Shown here in pieces: positions 43,601 through 51,630 of a DNA stretch of 64,000 nucleotides (position 1 is the first letter of the stretch; every line of letters begins with the position of its first letter). This DNA comes from Diplonema papillatum (lineage: Eukaryota > Euglenozoa > Diplonemea > Diplonemida > Diplonemidae): NCBI GenBank assembly GCA_030068145.1, contig JAPJBO010000005.1:310001-374000 (forward strand), in the 5' to 3' direction. The position numbers and the translations under genes were made by a program. The notes under the pieces are model-generated. The model saw only the letters and a list, made by a program, of their open reading frames with translations. It was not told where the DNA came from and made no database searches.

Positions 43601-45234
43601 GTACACCCCGACCCAGTCGTGCAATCCCGCCCCAGGAAACCTCTTCTTCACCCCGACCAGCTTTTCCAACCGTTGCGCCCACCTGACCATCGTGGTCGCC
43701 GCTACTGCGCGCGCCTGCACTGCCTCGAGGTACTCTCGCTGTTGCCTCGTGACGATGCCGTTCCCCTTTGCCCCCAGGCCAAGCTCCGCCAAAGCCTCCA
43801 TCAGCCTCCCGTAGGCCCTTTCTCTTGCCTGAATCCCCGCCAATCCCGAATGGCGCCCGTCTAACCTGAGTCTCTCTGACACCGCCGCGTTCACCCCTGT
43901 TGTTTCCCGTACCCCAAAACCCCGCTCGCTGTCCCCTCGCGACCCCGTACCCCTGTACCCCATTCTCCCTCTTTCCCCGTTGGGAGATCGAACGCCCCCC
44001 GCCGCACCTGCCGGTGCCGCCATTGTCCCCAGTACCCTTTCCATTTTCCTTATTCCCGCCTGAAAGGCTGCAGTTACCTGCCCCCGTCCCGAGTTCCCCC
44101 CAATTGTCACTTCTTTCCTTTCCCCGTTCCGCCCTGGCGAAAACCCCCCGTCTGGAACCCCGTTCCACCCTGACGAAACCCCCCCGTCGGGTACCCAATC
44201 TTCCCCCCGGTTACCGGCTGCACGTACGTGCTCCTGTTCCATTGCCCCGAGCTCTGCGATTTTGTCCCCTTGCTCCTCGCCCGCTGCCTTTCGGCCTCCT
44301 TCCACGCCTCCGCCAGCGGCCCGGGCAGGTCCTGTTCTTCCAATGCCTTCTCGAACATGCCCGCATGCCCTCCTTTTACCCCCGTCTCCTCCCCGAACTG
44401 GAGCGCCACCAACCGCGCAATCGCCCTGTCCACCACTGCGACCATGTGCACATCTCCAAAAGACCCCCCCACCGGCCTCTCCGGGTCCGAAAAATAATCG
44501 AACCCCGTCTCGAGGTTCGCCAGCTGCCCTTTCGCCTGCTCCCGGGCCCCTGGTCTCGCCCCCGTGCAGAGCACCCGCTCGAACCGGGCTTCAAAAACCC
44601 TGAGCACTTCCATGCGCGTTGGTCCTGGAAAAATCCCCGGCCATCTCGCCCCCTCCCCGAGGTCCGCGAACCCCAACGCGCGACTCCTCTGCGGCATCCC
44701 GCCTGCCGACAGCCCCGTCACCATACCCATCAAACTGCTGAGCATCTGCTTCATCTCCGCGTTCCCCGCCTCCATCATCTGCAGCCGCACATCATGCTCT
44801 GCGACCTTCTGCGACGCCTGCCCAAAGGTCTGGGCCGTCTTCTCCTCCAGATCCCTTACCGCCTCCTGCGGCTCGCCTTCCTCCCCGTCTGCCCTTCTCC
44901 TCTTCCCTTGCACACTGCCCGGCAGTGCCAGCGGCGACTGCACCGGGGTGCCCGCCCTCGAGCTGCTCGCCGAGGCGGTCGCTTGTAGCGCCGCCAGCGC
45001 CCTCTGCCCGCAGGCCTTCTTGTGGGTGGCCAACCCTTTCGGGTCGAACGAGCCCCCACAGTGCGGGCACTCTTCCGCCATGTTTGCGATCGGTCGGGAG
45101 GGGAGTTGCTGTGTGCTCCTGCGGTCTTTGTGTTTTTCGTACTTGACCAACAGGTTCACCCCCCCGCACGCCAAGTCCGCCCTTCGGTATAAGTTCGTCC
45201 AGAACTTCACTCACTTCGTTCACGAAGTTCTTGA

Positions 45235-45332
<98 letters not shown>

Positions 45333-46824
45333 TTTTCTTTTGTATAAGCACCTGCGTTGTAGGAAATACTTGGAGGCAGGAGGCTGCCAGCTGCAAAATT
45401 AGTGCTGTAGCCCACACGAAACACAGGTGAATCTAGGTGAATCTGGGTTTGGGCGTAAGTCACAGTTTACACGTCGTGCTTCACATGGAGAGAAAGCTCA
45501 GGTGACGCAGGCTTCACCTGGCTGCTTCACCTAAGACTTTCTCTATGGTGTGAAGGTACCCACCGTTTCTCTTACCTCGTGTAGCCACCACCCTGAAGAA
45601 CACCTACCCTGTGTATATTCAGGTAAGGAATTCTGATCGACCACCAATACACGCTGCCTACGTCTTTTTAGCCTGCACAATACATTGAAGGGCAACCCGC
45701 AAGATTGTTAGTACTAAAAAAGCACACACACCCGCACAAACGAGATATGCTTACGAATTCTAGGAAGCCTTCCGACGATGGTCACTCAAAATCCCGGATT
45801 TTTAGGCTCACTCGAAAAACGCAACCCGCAGATGCCGCCCCTTCAGACGAAGGTCGAGGGCAGCGGTAACGGTATCAAGACAGTCATCCCGAACATCACC
45901 GACATCGCAACGCGGATCAACCGTGATGTGGAGTACCCGATGAAGTACTTCTGTAACGACATCGGCGCGCACACGAAGCTCGAAGACGCGAAATGGATTG
46001 TCATGGGCAACCACACCCGCGAGCGACTGCAGAAGTCGCTCTTCGACTACATCCTCCGCTTCGTGCTGTGCAAGCACTGCCGCAACCCCGAGACGACGAC
46101 GATCGTCGACGAGAGGAAGAACATCATCCTGCGATGCGGAGCGTGCGGGAAGGAGGGCATGATCGAGCCGAAGGAGAAGTTGAACAACTTCATCTTGAAG
46201 AAGGAAACGGTCACCCGGTCATCGGCGTCCGAGCCGGCGAAAAAGGACAAAAAAGAGAAGAAAGAGAAGAAGGAGAAGCGATCGAAGACCGAAAAGGAGG
46301 AGGAGGACTACGAGAAAGGCACCCGCGCCGAAGGCAAGAAGTTCGACATCGACGCCACCGCCGAAGAAGCCGAGAAGCCGGACCCTGTGACCCTCCTGAA
46401 GAGCTTCATGGCGGAGAACCCCACAGAAGCAGACCTCATCGACAAGGTCTCCGACATCAAAATCGAGTACGGCCTCCGAGAGAAGGACCTCATGCGACTC
46501 CTCGGAGAGTCCCTCTTCGTCGACGAGACCTTCCTCAAGAAGATCCGTCCGTACGCGCCGGTGTTCCGCCGGTTCGTTTCTGAGGGCACCGAGAAGTACA
46601 TCATCGACAGCTTGGAGATCCTGGTCTTCGAGAACAAGGAACTCACCGACAAGTTCCCGATCGCCATGAAGAAGCTTTACGACACCGAGGTCGTGACGGA
46701 AGACACCATCAACGCGTGGTACCAATCGAAGCCGCACAAAATGGACAAGGAGCATTCCGCGCTCCTGCGAGAGAAGTCGAAGCCGTTCATCGACTGGCTC
46801 CAGGACGAGGAGGACGACGACTAA
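39477..46824 (+). CDS. eIF5: Translation initiation factor eIF5, two exons with a 6.3-kb intron
   Basis: Exon 1 (39477-39533) encodes 19 residues ending SDAYYRYK. Exon 2 (45832-46824) opens with MPPLQTKVEGSGNGIKTV. Together they match the conserved eIF5 N-terminus, in which the Arg of the YRYK motif (here Arg17) is the GTPase-activating arginine finger for eIF2. The join is phase 0, GTGTGCC to CCCGCAG. The C2-C2 zinc ribbon follows (Cys99, Cys102, Cys121, Cys124), then a Lys/Glu-rich linker (about 150-185), then a W2-type HEAT domain with acidic-aromatic boxes at the C-terminus (YQSKPHKMDKEHSALLREKS, then FIDWLQDEEDDD). The total is 349 residues, shorter than yeast or human eIF5 (405-431) mainly in the linker. 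Reading exon 2 from an upstream in-frame ATG would lose the arginine finger. The intron carries an antisense retrotransposon. Confidence 0.93.
39602..39870 (-). repeat. Dispersed repeat F, copy 2 (inverted)
   Basis: Reverse-complement match to 14957-15235. It lies 70 bases into the eIF5 intron. Confidence 0.85.
40332..40422. repeat. (CT)n tract at the outer end of the retrotransposon's 3' repeats
   Basis: About 90 bases of uninterrupted CT. Two further tracts adjoin other copies of the same element repeat (40567-40627, 45238-45329). Poly-Ser/Leu and Arg-Glu frames here are artefacts. Confidence 0.95.
40425..40566 (-). repeat. YR element repeat A, outer 3' copy
   Basis: It shares GTTGCTGTGTGCTCCTGCGG through CACGAAGTTCTTGATCC with 40829-40972 and 45095-45237. 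Confidence 0.9.
40628..40828 (-). repeat. YR element repeat B, outer copy
   Basis: It appears identical by eye to 40981-41181, starting TACCTCGGGCTTATTTCGG and ending CAGTACAGTTTTT. Confidence 0.92.
40829..40972 (-). repeat. YR element repeat A, internal 3' copy
   Basis: It lies between the two B repeats, joined to the next B by GAACTTCT rather than a CT tract. That octamer is probably the original sequence that expanded to CT repeats in the other copies. Confidence 0.92.
40981..41181 (-). repeat. YR element repeat B, inner copy
   Basis: Directly downstream (minus strand) of the RT-RNase H ORF. The near-identity to 40628-40828 suggests recent or homogenised repeats. Confidence 0.92.
41241..42898 (-). 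CDS. Reverse transcriptase - RNase H of the YR retrotransposon
   Basis: The frame stays open from 44198 down to the stop at 41241. Only the part after the recombinase stop reads as protein, so I give about 42898 as the upstream limit. RT landmarks: FTVPKPNGKNRLIVDASVYG (fingers), YVAQLDGRSWFFQIA (first catalytic Asp), VVLAMGWAWSVYVAQ and the polymerase box VYIDNFLIFG. RNase H landmarks: WADASKTGGGYV, HVLEAWATL, LLKTDNALVYYAL and VPTDTNLADAPSR, with its catalytic acidic residues in place. The usual YxDD box is YIDN here (second Asp replaced by Asn, codon AAT). The frame is -1 relative to the recombinase ORF, so a frameshift or reinitiation is needed. Confidence 0.85.
42902..44305 (-). CDS. Tyrosine recombinase of the YR retrotransposon
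   Basis: A 467-residue frame whose N-terminal part overlaps the end of Gag. The second half is a tyrosine recombinase: an SAM-like N-terminal domain (HDWVGVYLAESAGVRPSTQR), the first Arg in LLGLRWEGVSRLEDL, the box-II region THAFKRGYAHAIDDMG, then LQRLTGHRQFKNVETYLG with the GH and the nucleophile Tyr. The order R...H-x-x-(K)R...H...Y fits the family tetrad, with the HxxR spacing slightly altered (HAFKR). By family it would insert the cDNA by site-specific recombination rather than with a DDE integrase. The frame overlaps Gag by about 200 bases in the -1 frame. Confidence 0.82.
   Translation of the reverse strand: MEGGRKAAGEEQGDKIAELGAMEQEHVRAAGNRGEDWVPDGGVSSGWNGVPDGGFSPGRNGERKEVTIGGNSGRGQVTAAFQAGIRKMERVLGTMAAPAGAAGGVRSPNGERGRMGYRGTGSRGDSERGFGVRETTGVNAAVSERLRLDGRHSGLAGIQARERAYGRLMEALAELGLGAKGNGIVTRQQREYLEAVQARAVAATTMVRWAQRLEKLVGVKKRFPGAGLHDWVGVYLAESAGVRPSTQRDYALCLRSVFQRWAPHVRLGILEAHVAGLTALGADVPTRQAAPVEPKHWELLRRALSPEQMAFCCVQHLLGLRWEGVSRLEDLKVVQREADVLKLTLVQRESKTENRPTRRNVCLRGVFRQDVERFVAGRSSIDGPVFNVAYKPLLARLKQVGVTTHAFKRGYAHAIDDMGVDDARLQRLTGHRQFKNVETYLGLERAAERRERGAGVEDVVRRLQDVQ
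44107..45081 (-). CDS. Gag-like protein of the YR retrotransposon
   Basis: I start at the ATG at 45081 (MAEECPHCGGSFDPKGLATH). The frame is open back to an ATG at 45210 within repeat A, but that leader is terminal-repeat sequence. The 324-residue product has an N-terminal C2H2-type zinc finger (CPHC...H...C), a coiled-coil-like segment (AQTFGQASQKVAEHDVRLQM), an alpha-helical core with a conserved-looking FDYFSDPERPVGGSFGDVHM, and a Gly/Arg/Gln-rich tail with two copies of GGFRQGGTG. The first position and composition fit a structural, nucleic-acid-binding Gag. No protease is seen. Confidence 0.7.
   Translation of the reverse strand: MAEECPHCGGSFDPKGLATHKKACGQRALAALQATASASSSRAGTPVQSPLALPGSVQGKRRRADGEEGEPQEAVRDLEEKTAQTFGQASQKVAEHDVRLQMMEAGNAEMKQMLSSLMGMVTGLSAGGMPQRSRALGFADLGEGARWPGIFPGPTRMEVLRVFEARFERVLCTGARPGAREQAKGQLANLETGFDYFSDPERPVGGSFGDVHMVAVVDRAIARLVALQFGEETGVKGGHAGMFEKALEEQDLPGPLAEAWKEAERQRARSKGTKSQSSGQWNRSTYVQPVTGGKIGYPTGGFRQGGTGFQTGGFRQGGTGKGKK
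45095..45237 (-). repeat. YR element repeat A, 5' copy
   Basis: It is separated from the Gag ATG by 13 bases and matches the two 3' copies. An in-frame leader of 43 codons could extend Gag through it. Confidence 0.92.
45238..45329. repeat. (CT)n tract at the 5' outer end of the retrotransposon
   Basis: About 92 bases of CT adjoin repeat A and are followed at once by a MITE-like family A copy. The mobile element's true 5' boundary may lie within this tract. Confidence 0.95.
45337..45455 (+). repeat. MITE-like repeat family A, partial copy
   Basis: It begins TTTTGTATAAGCACCTGCG and lacks the right half. It sits between the CT tract and eIF5 exon 2. Confidence 0.7.
45625..45700 (-). repeat. 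Dispersed repeat family D, inverted copy
   Basis: The reverse complement reads GCAGGCTAAAAAGACGTAGG then CAGCGTGTATTGGTGGTCGA, matching 31548 and 52876. Confidence 0.7.
45780..45822 (+). repeat. Intron-3'-end repeat (family B)
   Basis: GGTCACTCAAAATCCCGGAT and a diverged tail (GGCTCACTCGAAAAA) end about 10 bases before the AG of eIF5 exon 2. Confidence 0.65.
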
Positions 46825-47145
46825 GCACGTTCCCTCTGCAGGGGTATTTCAATACAACCCGTTGAAGACAGCGGGAGGCATCAGTGTTGTGGAAAATTCT
46901 CGCAGGGCCCGCCTGGCGCGTATTCCGACGGATCATGCAGTAGTATCTACATTGGCGGAGGAGGAAGCTTTTTTCTAACACATCTGTCCGCGCACTATCA
47001 CTCTCTCTCTCTCTCTCTCTCTCCATCCATTTTCTTGGCACGCTGCCTCCTCTCTCAGCTGTTAGCCCACAAAATCGTGCTTTCTCTTTATATATTGTAT
47101 GCAAACCAGAGTTTTCACTAGGAGTTTCTTTGTGGCGTTGATTTT

Positions 47146-47366
47146 TTGTATAAGCACCTGCTTTGTAGGAAATACTTCAGGAGGCTGCCAGCTGCAAAAG
47201 ATCAAAGGAGGTAAATGTGCTGCAGCCCACACGAAACACAGGTGAATCTGGGTTCTGGCGGGCGTAAGCGTTCAACAAAAAGGACCCATTTTCATTTTGT
47301 AGTTGTATCGTTTCTCCCCCTCTAGCCTCCTTCGAAGTAAGCACAAGGCAGCCCCTCGAGTATTTT
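47146..47366 (+). repeat. MITE-like repeat family A, full copy
   Basis: Both ends are present (TTTTGTATAAGCACCTGC / GAAATACTTCAGGAGGCTGC and GGCAGCCCCTCGAGTATTT), about 220 bases. It lies 300 bases downstream of the eIF5 stop. Confidence 0.8.
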
Positions 47367-47989
47367 TTGCGCAATCGAGTTTTGAAGCTGAGAACTGCTT
47401 GCAGTTCTGCGATCGTGTGGGTGGCAGCGGCTGATGGAGGGGAGGCGCGGCGATTGAGGGTCGGCGAGAGCAACGAGAAACGCTGAGCTGACCCCTCCGT
47501 TTCCTCCCGCCGACAATGCAGCGTGAGTGCCGGTGCGGTTCGTCGGGCTCGGTATACCCTGGCCCTTTCCCCCGGGCGCCAAGAAACGCGAAACCCTGAA
47601 AAAAATTAAAAAAAAAAAAGAAAGCTTCCAACCTGCCACGCGAGATTTGTCTCACACAACAAAGCGCCTGCTCGCGCTGCTCCCCTTCCGGCTTGCCGCT
47701 ATCTCTCTTGCTTCTATTTTCGTTCAAAGTTATTTTCTTTTTATATTATTCATTCTCATTCCCCCCCCCCCCCAATCCCCCTTCCCCCGGTTTTCCTTCA
47801 ATTCTGTCATCACGCACGACTCTTTCTTCGTTGCCTTACATCTCTTGCCCCCCCGGAACACTAGGATTTCACCCCCCCCCTCCCCAACCGCGCACGACGC
47901 AGCTTGTTGGCTGCGTCGCGCTCCGCTTGGGTACCGTGTCTGCAACCAGGCCTGCCAGCAAAACGGTGGGCCTACAGCAGCGAAAATAT

Positions 47990-48172
47990 ATGGGAATGAA
48001 GCGAGTAAGTGAAGACCTTGCCACGGCTGTTTGTGCCCGAGTGCAGTGTCGCTCGAGTCTTCCTTTGGAGCCTGACGCTCTCGAACGTCATGGTCGCATG
48101 GCTGCAAGCTTACGTTACCGACACGGCTCGGCAGCCCAAGCCAATCCCGCTGGGAATGACAACTGTCCCGCC
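47990..48172 (+). CDS. Possible first exon, unknown protein
   Basis: A frame from ATG 47990 encodes MGMKRVSEDLATAVCARVQC and about 40 further residues, ending before a strong donor GTAAGTAGG at 48173. Overlapping frames in the same stretch also look protein-like, so the reading is uncertain. No family or partner exon was recognised. Confidence 0.22.
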
Positions 48173-49227
48173 GTAAGTAGGCTGACTGACACGGGTTTGA
48201 CCCGGGAATGGACTACACGGTGTCTGTCTGTCTGATGGACCGTCCGGCCACACCTGCGAAAGAGTCAAGGTAGGCAATGTGTGCCCCACCAGTAACTGAG
48301 GTGACACACGCAACAGTCCTCCGTTTGCAAACCCCCTTTTTTTCCGGCGATGCTTCTTCTTCCGTCATGCTCTTTCTTTTTCTGCCCCCCGTCCCCCGTT
48401 TTCCACGCATTGCTTCATTCTTTTTTTTTTTTGAGTCAGATGTTGGTCTTCTTGGTTCTCTTTACGGCGAAGGTGGCACCAGCGGTTCGGGACTGAGGGC
48501 AACAGTACTCGGGCAGGCAGGCACGGCCATTCGTTGGCGCACAATGCGAAGCTGGGGTCGGAGGTGTGGGGGCTGACAGGTCTTCACCCTGCCCCTTCCG
48601 AGACATCTCGTGGAAAAGGTCCCAAGCTTGCCTCAGCTTTCTTTTTTTTTGCTTTTCTTCTGCTTTTTCGTCTTTGCAAGGTCTACCTCGTTCTCGTTGT
48701 TGTGTGTTCTTTTTTTCCTTCGCAGCATTTTCTCATTTTCGACGTGTTTCTCGTGTCTTCTTTTGCTTAAGGCGTCGGCCAATGCTCATCTCTTGCGCTC
48801 GTTCAGCACGTGGTCGCAATCTGGGTGAACTTGGAAATCTTAGTTCGATTTCTGTCAGGGATTAGTTGAACTCCGACTCCCGGAACCCCAGTAGATCTTT
48901 GGGCTGGCAGGGAAGCCCTGCCTCTCCTGCCCTTCCTGACCAGCAGCTCTGCTAAAGAATCGCCCCTCCTTAGCAGCACGACGGAGGATTACTACTGGTA
49001 TTCCAGTCCTTTGCAGGCATACCCGATCGTAGACTCCATGTAAGAGTGTGTGGCGAGAAGTCGTGCACCAGACCCACACCGCTGTCCCCTGTCTGCGGGC
49101 ACTCAGTATCAGGACTATCAGGATTGATGCCCCCTAATAAAAACAGCTCGAAGATACGTTGTCGACCTTCACCACCAAAACCACCAGGCCGAGTAAAGTA
49201 AGAGCGCAAAATAAGTGGGGTGCAAAA

Positions 49228-51630
49228 ATGCCGCTCGACTACCTCCGGCTGCTGTCGGAGATGTTCCCGACGAAGCAGGTATGGCTTTTGGCCCTCAAGG
49301 GAGGTGTTGGAGAGTAACGGCACCCGCTGTGGACCAGGGCGCGGTGCCTAATCTACTTTCCGATACCGAATAGATCCTCATTCTAATTCTCTCCCTCCCT
49401 CTCTCTGACGGCATACAACCCCACGTTCCTCCCACCCGCAGGCGGCAGCTACTGAGCTGGTGAACCTCGAAAGGGTCGTCGTGATGGCTGAGGACCAGAA
49501 GCGCGTAGAGAAGAGAACGAGGAAAATAGAATGGAGGTAGTACAAACTACCAGACCAACGGGAGACCCCGCAAGAAAAGTTCCTTGCCTTCCCTTATTTC
49601 GCAAAACCAGCACCAATAACAACGACCCCCTCCCGCAGGCGGCAGCTACGGAGCTGGTGAACCTCGAAACCGTCGTGAACATGCCGAAGGGTACCGAGCA
49701 TTTCCTGTCGGACGTGCACGGCGAGTACGAAGCTTTCCGCCACGTTCTGCGGAGCTGCAGCGGCGTCGTGAAGAGGCACATCACCGAGATATTCCCGTCC
49801 GGGAAGACCGACGAGAGCGAGCCCGTGATGACCGAGCGCGAGCAAGAGGACCTCGCGACGTTGATCTACTACCCGCGGCAGGTCATCGACAAGGCGTGCC
49901 AAACGCAGCGCGATGCGAGGGAGGCGAAGGCCTGGCTGAGGACCAGAATCGTCCAGCTCGTCGCTGTCTTGCAGTCGGTCTGCTCCAAGTACACGAAGAA
50001 GTACGTCCTGAAGGCAGTTCCCGAGGACTACCTTTACATGGTCTCCGAGCTGCTTAACTTCTGGGTCGCAACGAACGACAGCAATACGTGGACAGCCGTG
50101 CGGGTGCAGTCGAACAGGGAGCACTACTTCGACCGTGTGGTCCAAAGCATCGTCGACGCAGGGCGCGGCCCCGAAATGGTCGTCGTCCTCGCGGACTTGG
50201 TCTGCCGGCTCGCGGTCGACCACTTGCACATCGTCGGCGACATCTTCGACCGCGGCCCGGCCGCGCACGACATCATGGAAGACATCTGCTCGTACCACTC
50301 CGTCGACGTGCAATGGGGCAACCACGACGTCCTCTGGATGGGCGCCGCTGCGGGGTCCGAGGCGTGCATGTGCTGCTGCGTTCGCATCGCGCTGCGGTAC
50401 AGCAACATGACCACCCTCGAAGATGCGTACGGCATAGCCATGCTTCCGTTGTCGCAGCTCGCGATGCATTACTACAGCAAGGACGAGAAGGCGGCGACCA
50501 TTTTCAAGCCGAAGAAGTCGTCCGAGAAGGTGCGCACCGAGGCGGACTACGTGCTGCTCGCGAAGATGCAGAAGGCCATCGCGGTCATCCAGTTCAAGGT
50601 GGAAGGCCAGCTGATCAAGCGCAACCCCGAGTTCGGCATGGACGACCGGCTCATGCTCCACACCCTCAACCGCGAACAGGGCACGATCACCATCAACGGC
50701 AAGACCTACAAGCTCAACGACTCGTTTTTTCCGACGATCGACCCGGCTGATCCATTGAAGTTGACAGACCTCGAGCGTGCGTGCGTCGACCAGCTCCTGG
50801 CCTCGTTCACCAACAGCAGGTGGCTTCAGAAGCACATGGCGTGCCTGTGGCGCCACGGGTCGATGTACACCGTGTACAACGGCAACTTGCTGCTGCACGG
50901 CGCGATCCCCATGAAGGACAACGGCAGCTTGGAAGGCTGCCTTCTCGACGGGAACTACCTCGTTGGCAAAGAGTACTGCGACGCGCTCGAAGCCAAGGTG
51001 AGGCAAGGGGTGACGTATCCCGAAGGCTCGAAGGCTCGCTTGGAAGGGTTGGACATGCTGTACTACCTCTGGACGGGGCCGAAGTCGCCGTTGTTCGGCA
51101 AGGGCCGGATGACGACGTTCGAGCGGTACTTCATCGACGACAAAAGAACGCACACCGAGCCGAAGGACCCGTACCTGAAACAGCGCCACGACGCGAAGCT
51201 TTGCAAAGTCGTTCTGAAGGAGTTCGGGTGCGATCCGGAAACGGGTATCATCATCAACGGGCACACCCCCGTCAAGGTCGCGAAGGGGGAGTCGCCGATC
51301 AAGGCGGACGGGCGGCTGATCGTGATCGACGGCGGGTTCTCGAAGGCGTACCAGAAGGAGACCGGCATCGCCGGGTATACGCTCATTTCGAATAGTTACG
51401 GCATGCTGCTGGCGGAGCACATGCCGTTCCGCGGGATCAAGGAGGCCGTCAGCTCGAACGCGGACAACCACGCGAAGACGATCATCGTGCGCCACAACAC
51501 GAAGCGCATCCGCATCGCCGACACCGACAAAGGCCGCCCCATGCTGCAGCGGATCTACGAGCTCCGCGAGCTCATCGACGCGTACGAGACCGGCGCCCTC
51601 AAAGAAAACCCCAACAGCTCGAAGCTGTAG
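49228..51630 (+). CDS. fbp: Fructose-1,6-bisphosphatase, class III (bacterial Fbp type)
   Basis: Exon 1 (49228-49278) encodes MPLDYLRLLSEMFPTKQ. The intron 49279-49638 (GTATGG to CCCGCAG) joins in phase 0 to exon 2, giving 680 residues. This matches the roughly 670 residues of Bacillus-type class III enzymes, whose N-terminus has the same YLDLLxxK...N-L-PKGTEHF layout. Metallophosphatase motifs are intact: SDVHGEY (Asp42, His44), GDIFDRGP (about 217-224), WGNHDVLW (Asn245, His246, Asp247), INGHTPVK (about 556-563) and VIDGGFSKAYQ. The enzyme hydrolyses fructose-1,6-bisphosphate in gluconeogenesis or the Calvin cycle. The family is mainly bacterial, so acquisition by transfer followed by intron gain is likely. 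No targeting peptide is evident, suggesting a cytosolic protein. A partial exon duplication lies in the intron. Confidence 0.93.
49439..49540 (+). pseudogene. Duplicated 5' part of FBPase exon 2 inside the FBPase intron
   Basis: CCCGCAG followed by GCGGCAGCTACTGAGCTGGT and AACCTCGAAAGGGTCGTCGT repeats the acceptor and first codons of exon 2 (49632-49675) 198 bases upstream. Spliced to exon 1 it would read AAATELVNLERVVV and then unrelated codons to a TAG near 49540. Use of this acceptor would give a truncated product. Confidence 0.75.

Larger units (their letters stand above)
40425..45237 (-). mobile_element. Tyrosine-recombinase retrotransposon, antisense in the eIF5 intron
   Basis: Read on the minus strand the order is: repeat A (45237-45095), Gag-like ORF, tyrosine recombinase, RT-RNase H, repeat B (41181-40981), A (40972-40829), B (40828-40628), a GA tract, and A again (40566-40425). 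A is about 143 bp and B about 200 bp. Such split direct repeats instead of LTRs are the hallmark of YR retrotransposons (DIRS, Ngaro, PAT, VIPER). Recombinase upstream of RT recalls kinetoplastid VIPER-type elements rather than DIRS/Ngaro, where recombinase is downstream. A stretch identical to the start of A (41182-41196) abuts the RT ORF. All ORFs are long and open, so the insertion is fairly young. Confidence 0.85.
46825..49227. other. Between eIF5 and FBPase: repeats and one weak exon
   Basis: Contents: a CT tract (46999-47022), full family A (47146-47366), A and C tracts, and T-rich sequence around 48420 and 48640. See 47990-48172 for the one coding candidate. Confidence 0.4.

Noticed and set aside
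42902-44198. N-terminal half of the 985-residue minus-strand frame as part of the RT protein
   Set aside because: It overlaps the tyrosine recombinase in another frame, and its own composition (Gly/Arg/Glu-rich, no domains) is that of a shadow. RT sequence starts only after the recombinase stop.
45778-45831. In-frame upstream ATG for eIF5 exon 2 (MVTQNPGFLG...)
   Set aside because: This segment is intron ending in CCCGCAG and contains a family B repeat. It would remove the arginine finger supplied by exon 1.
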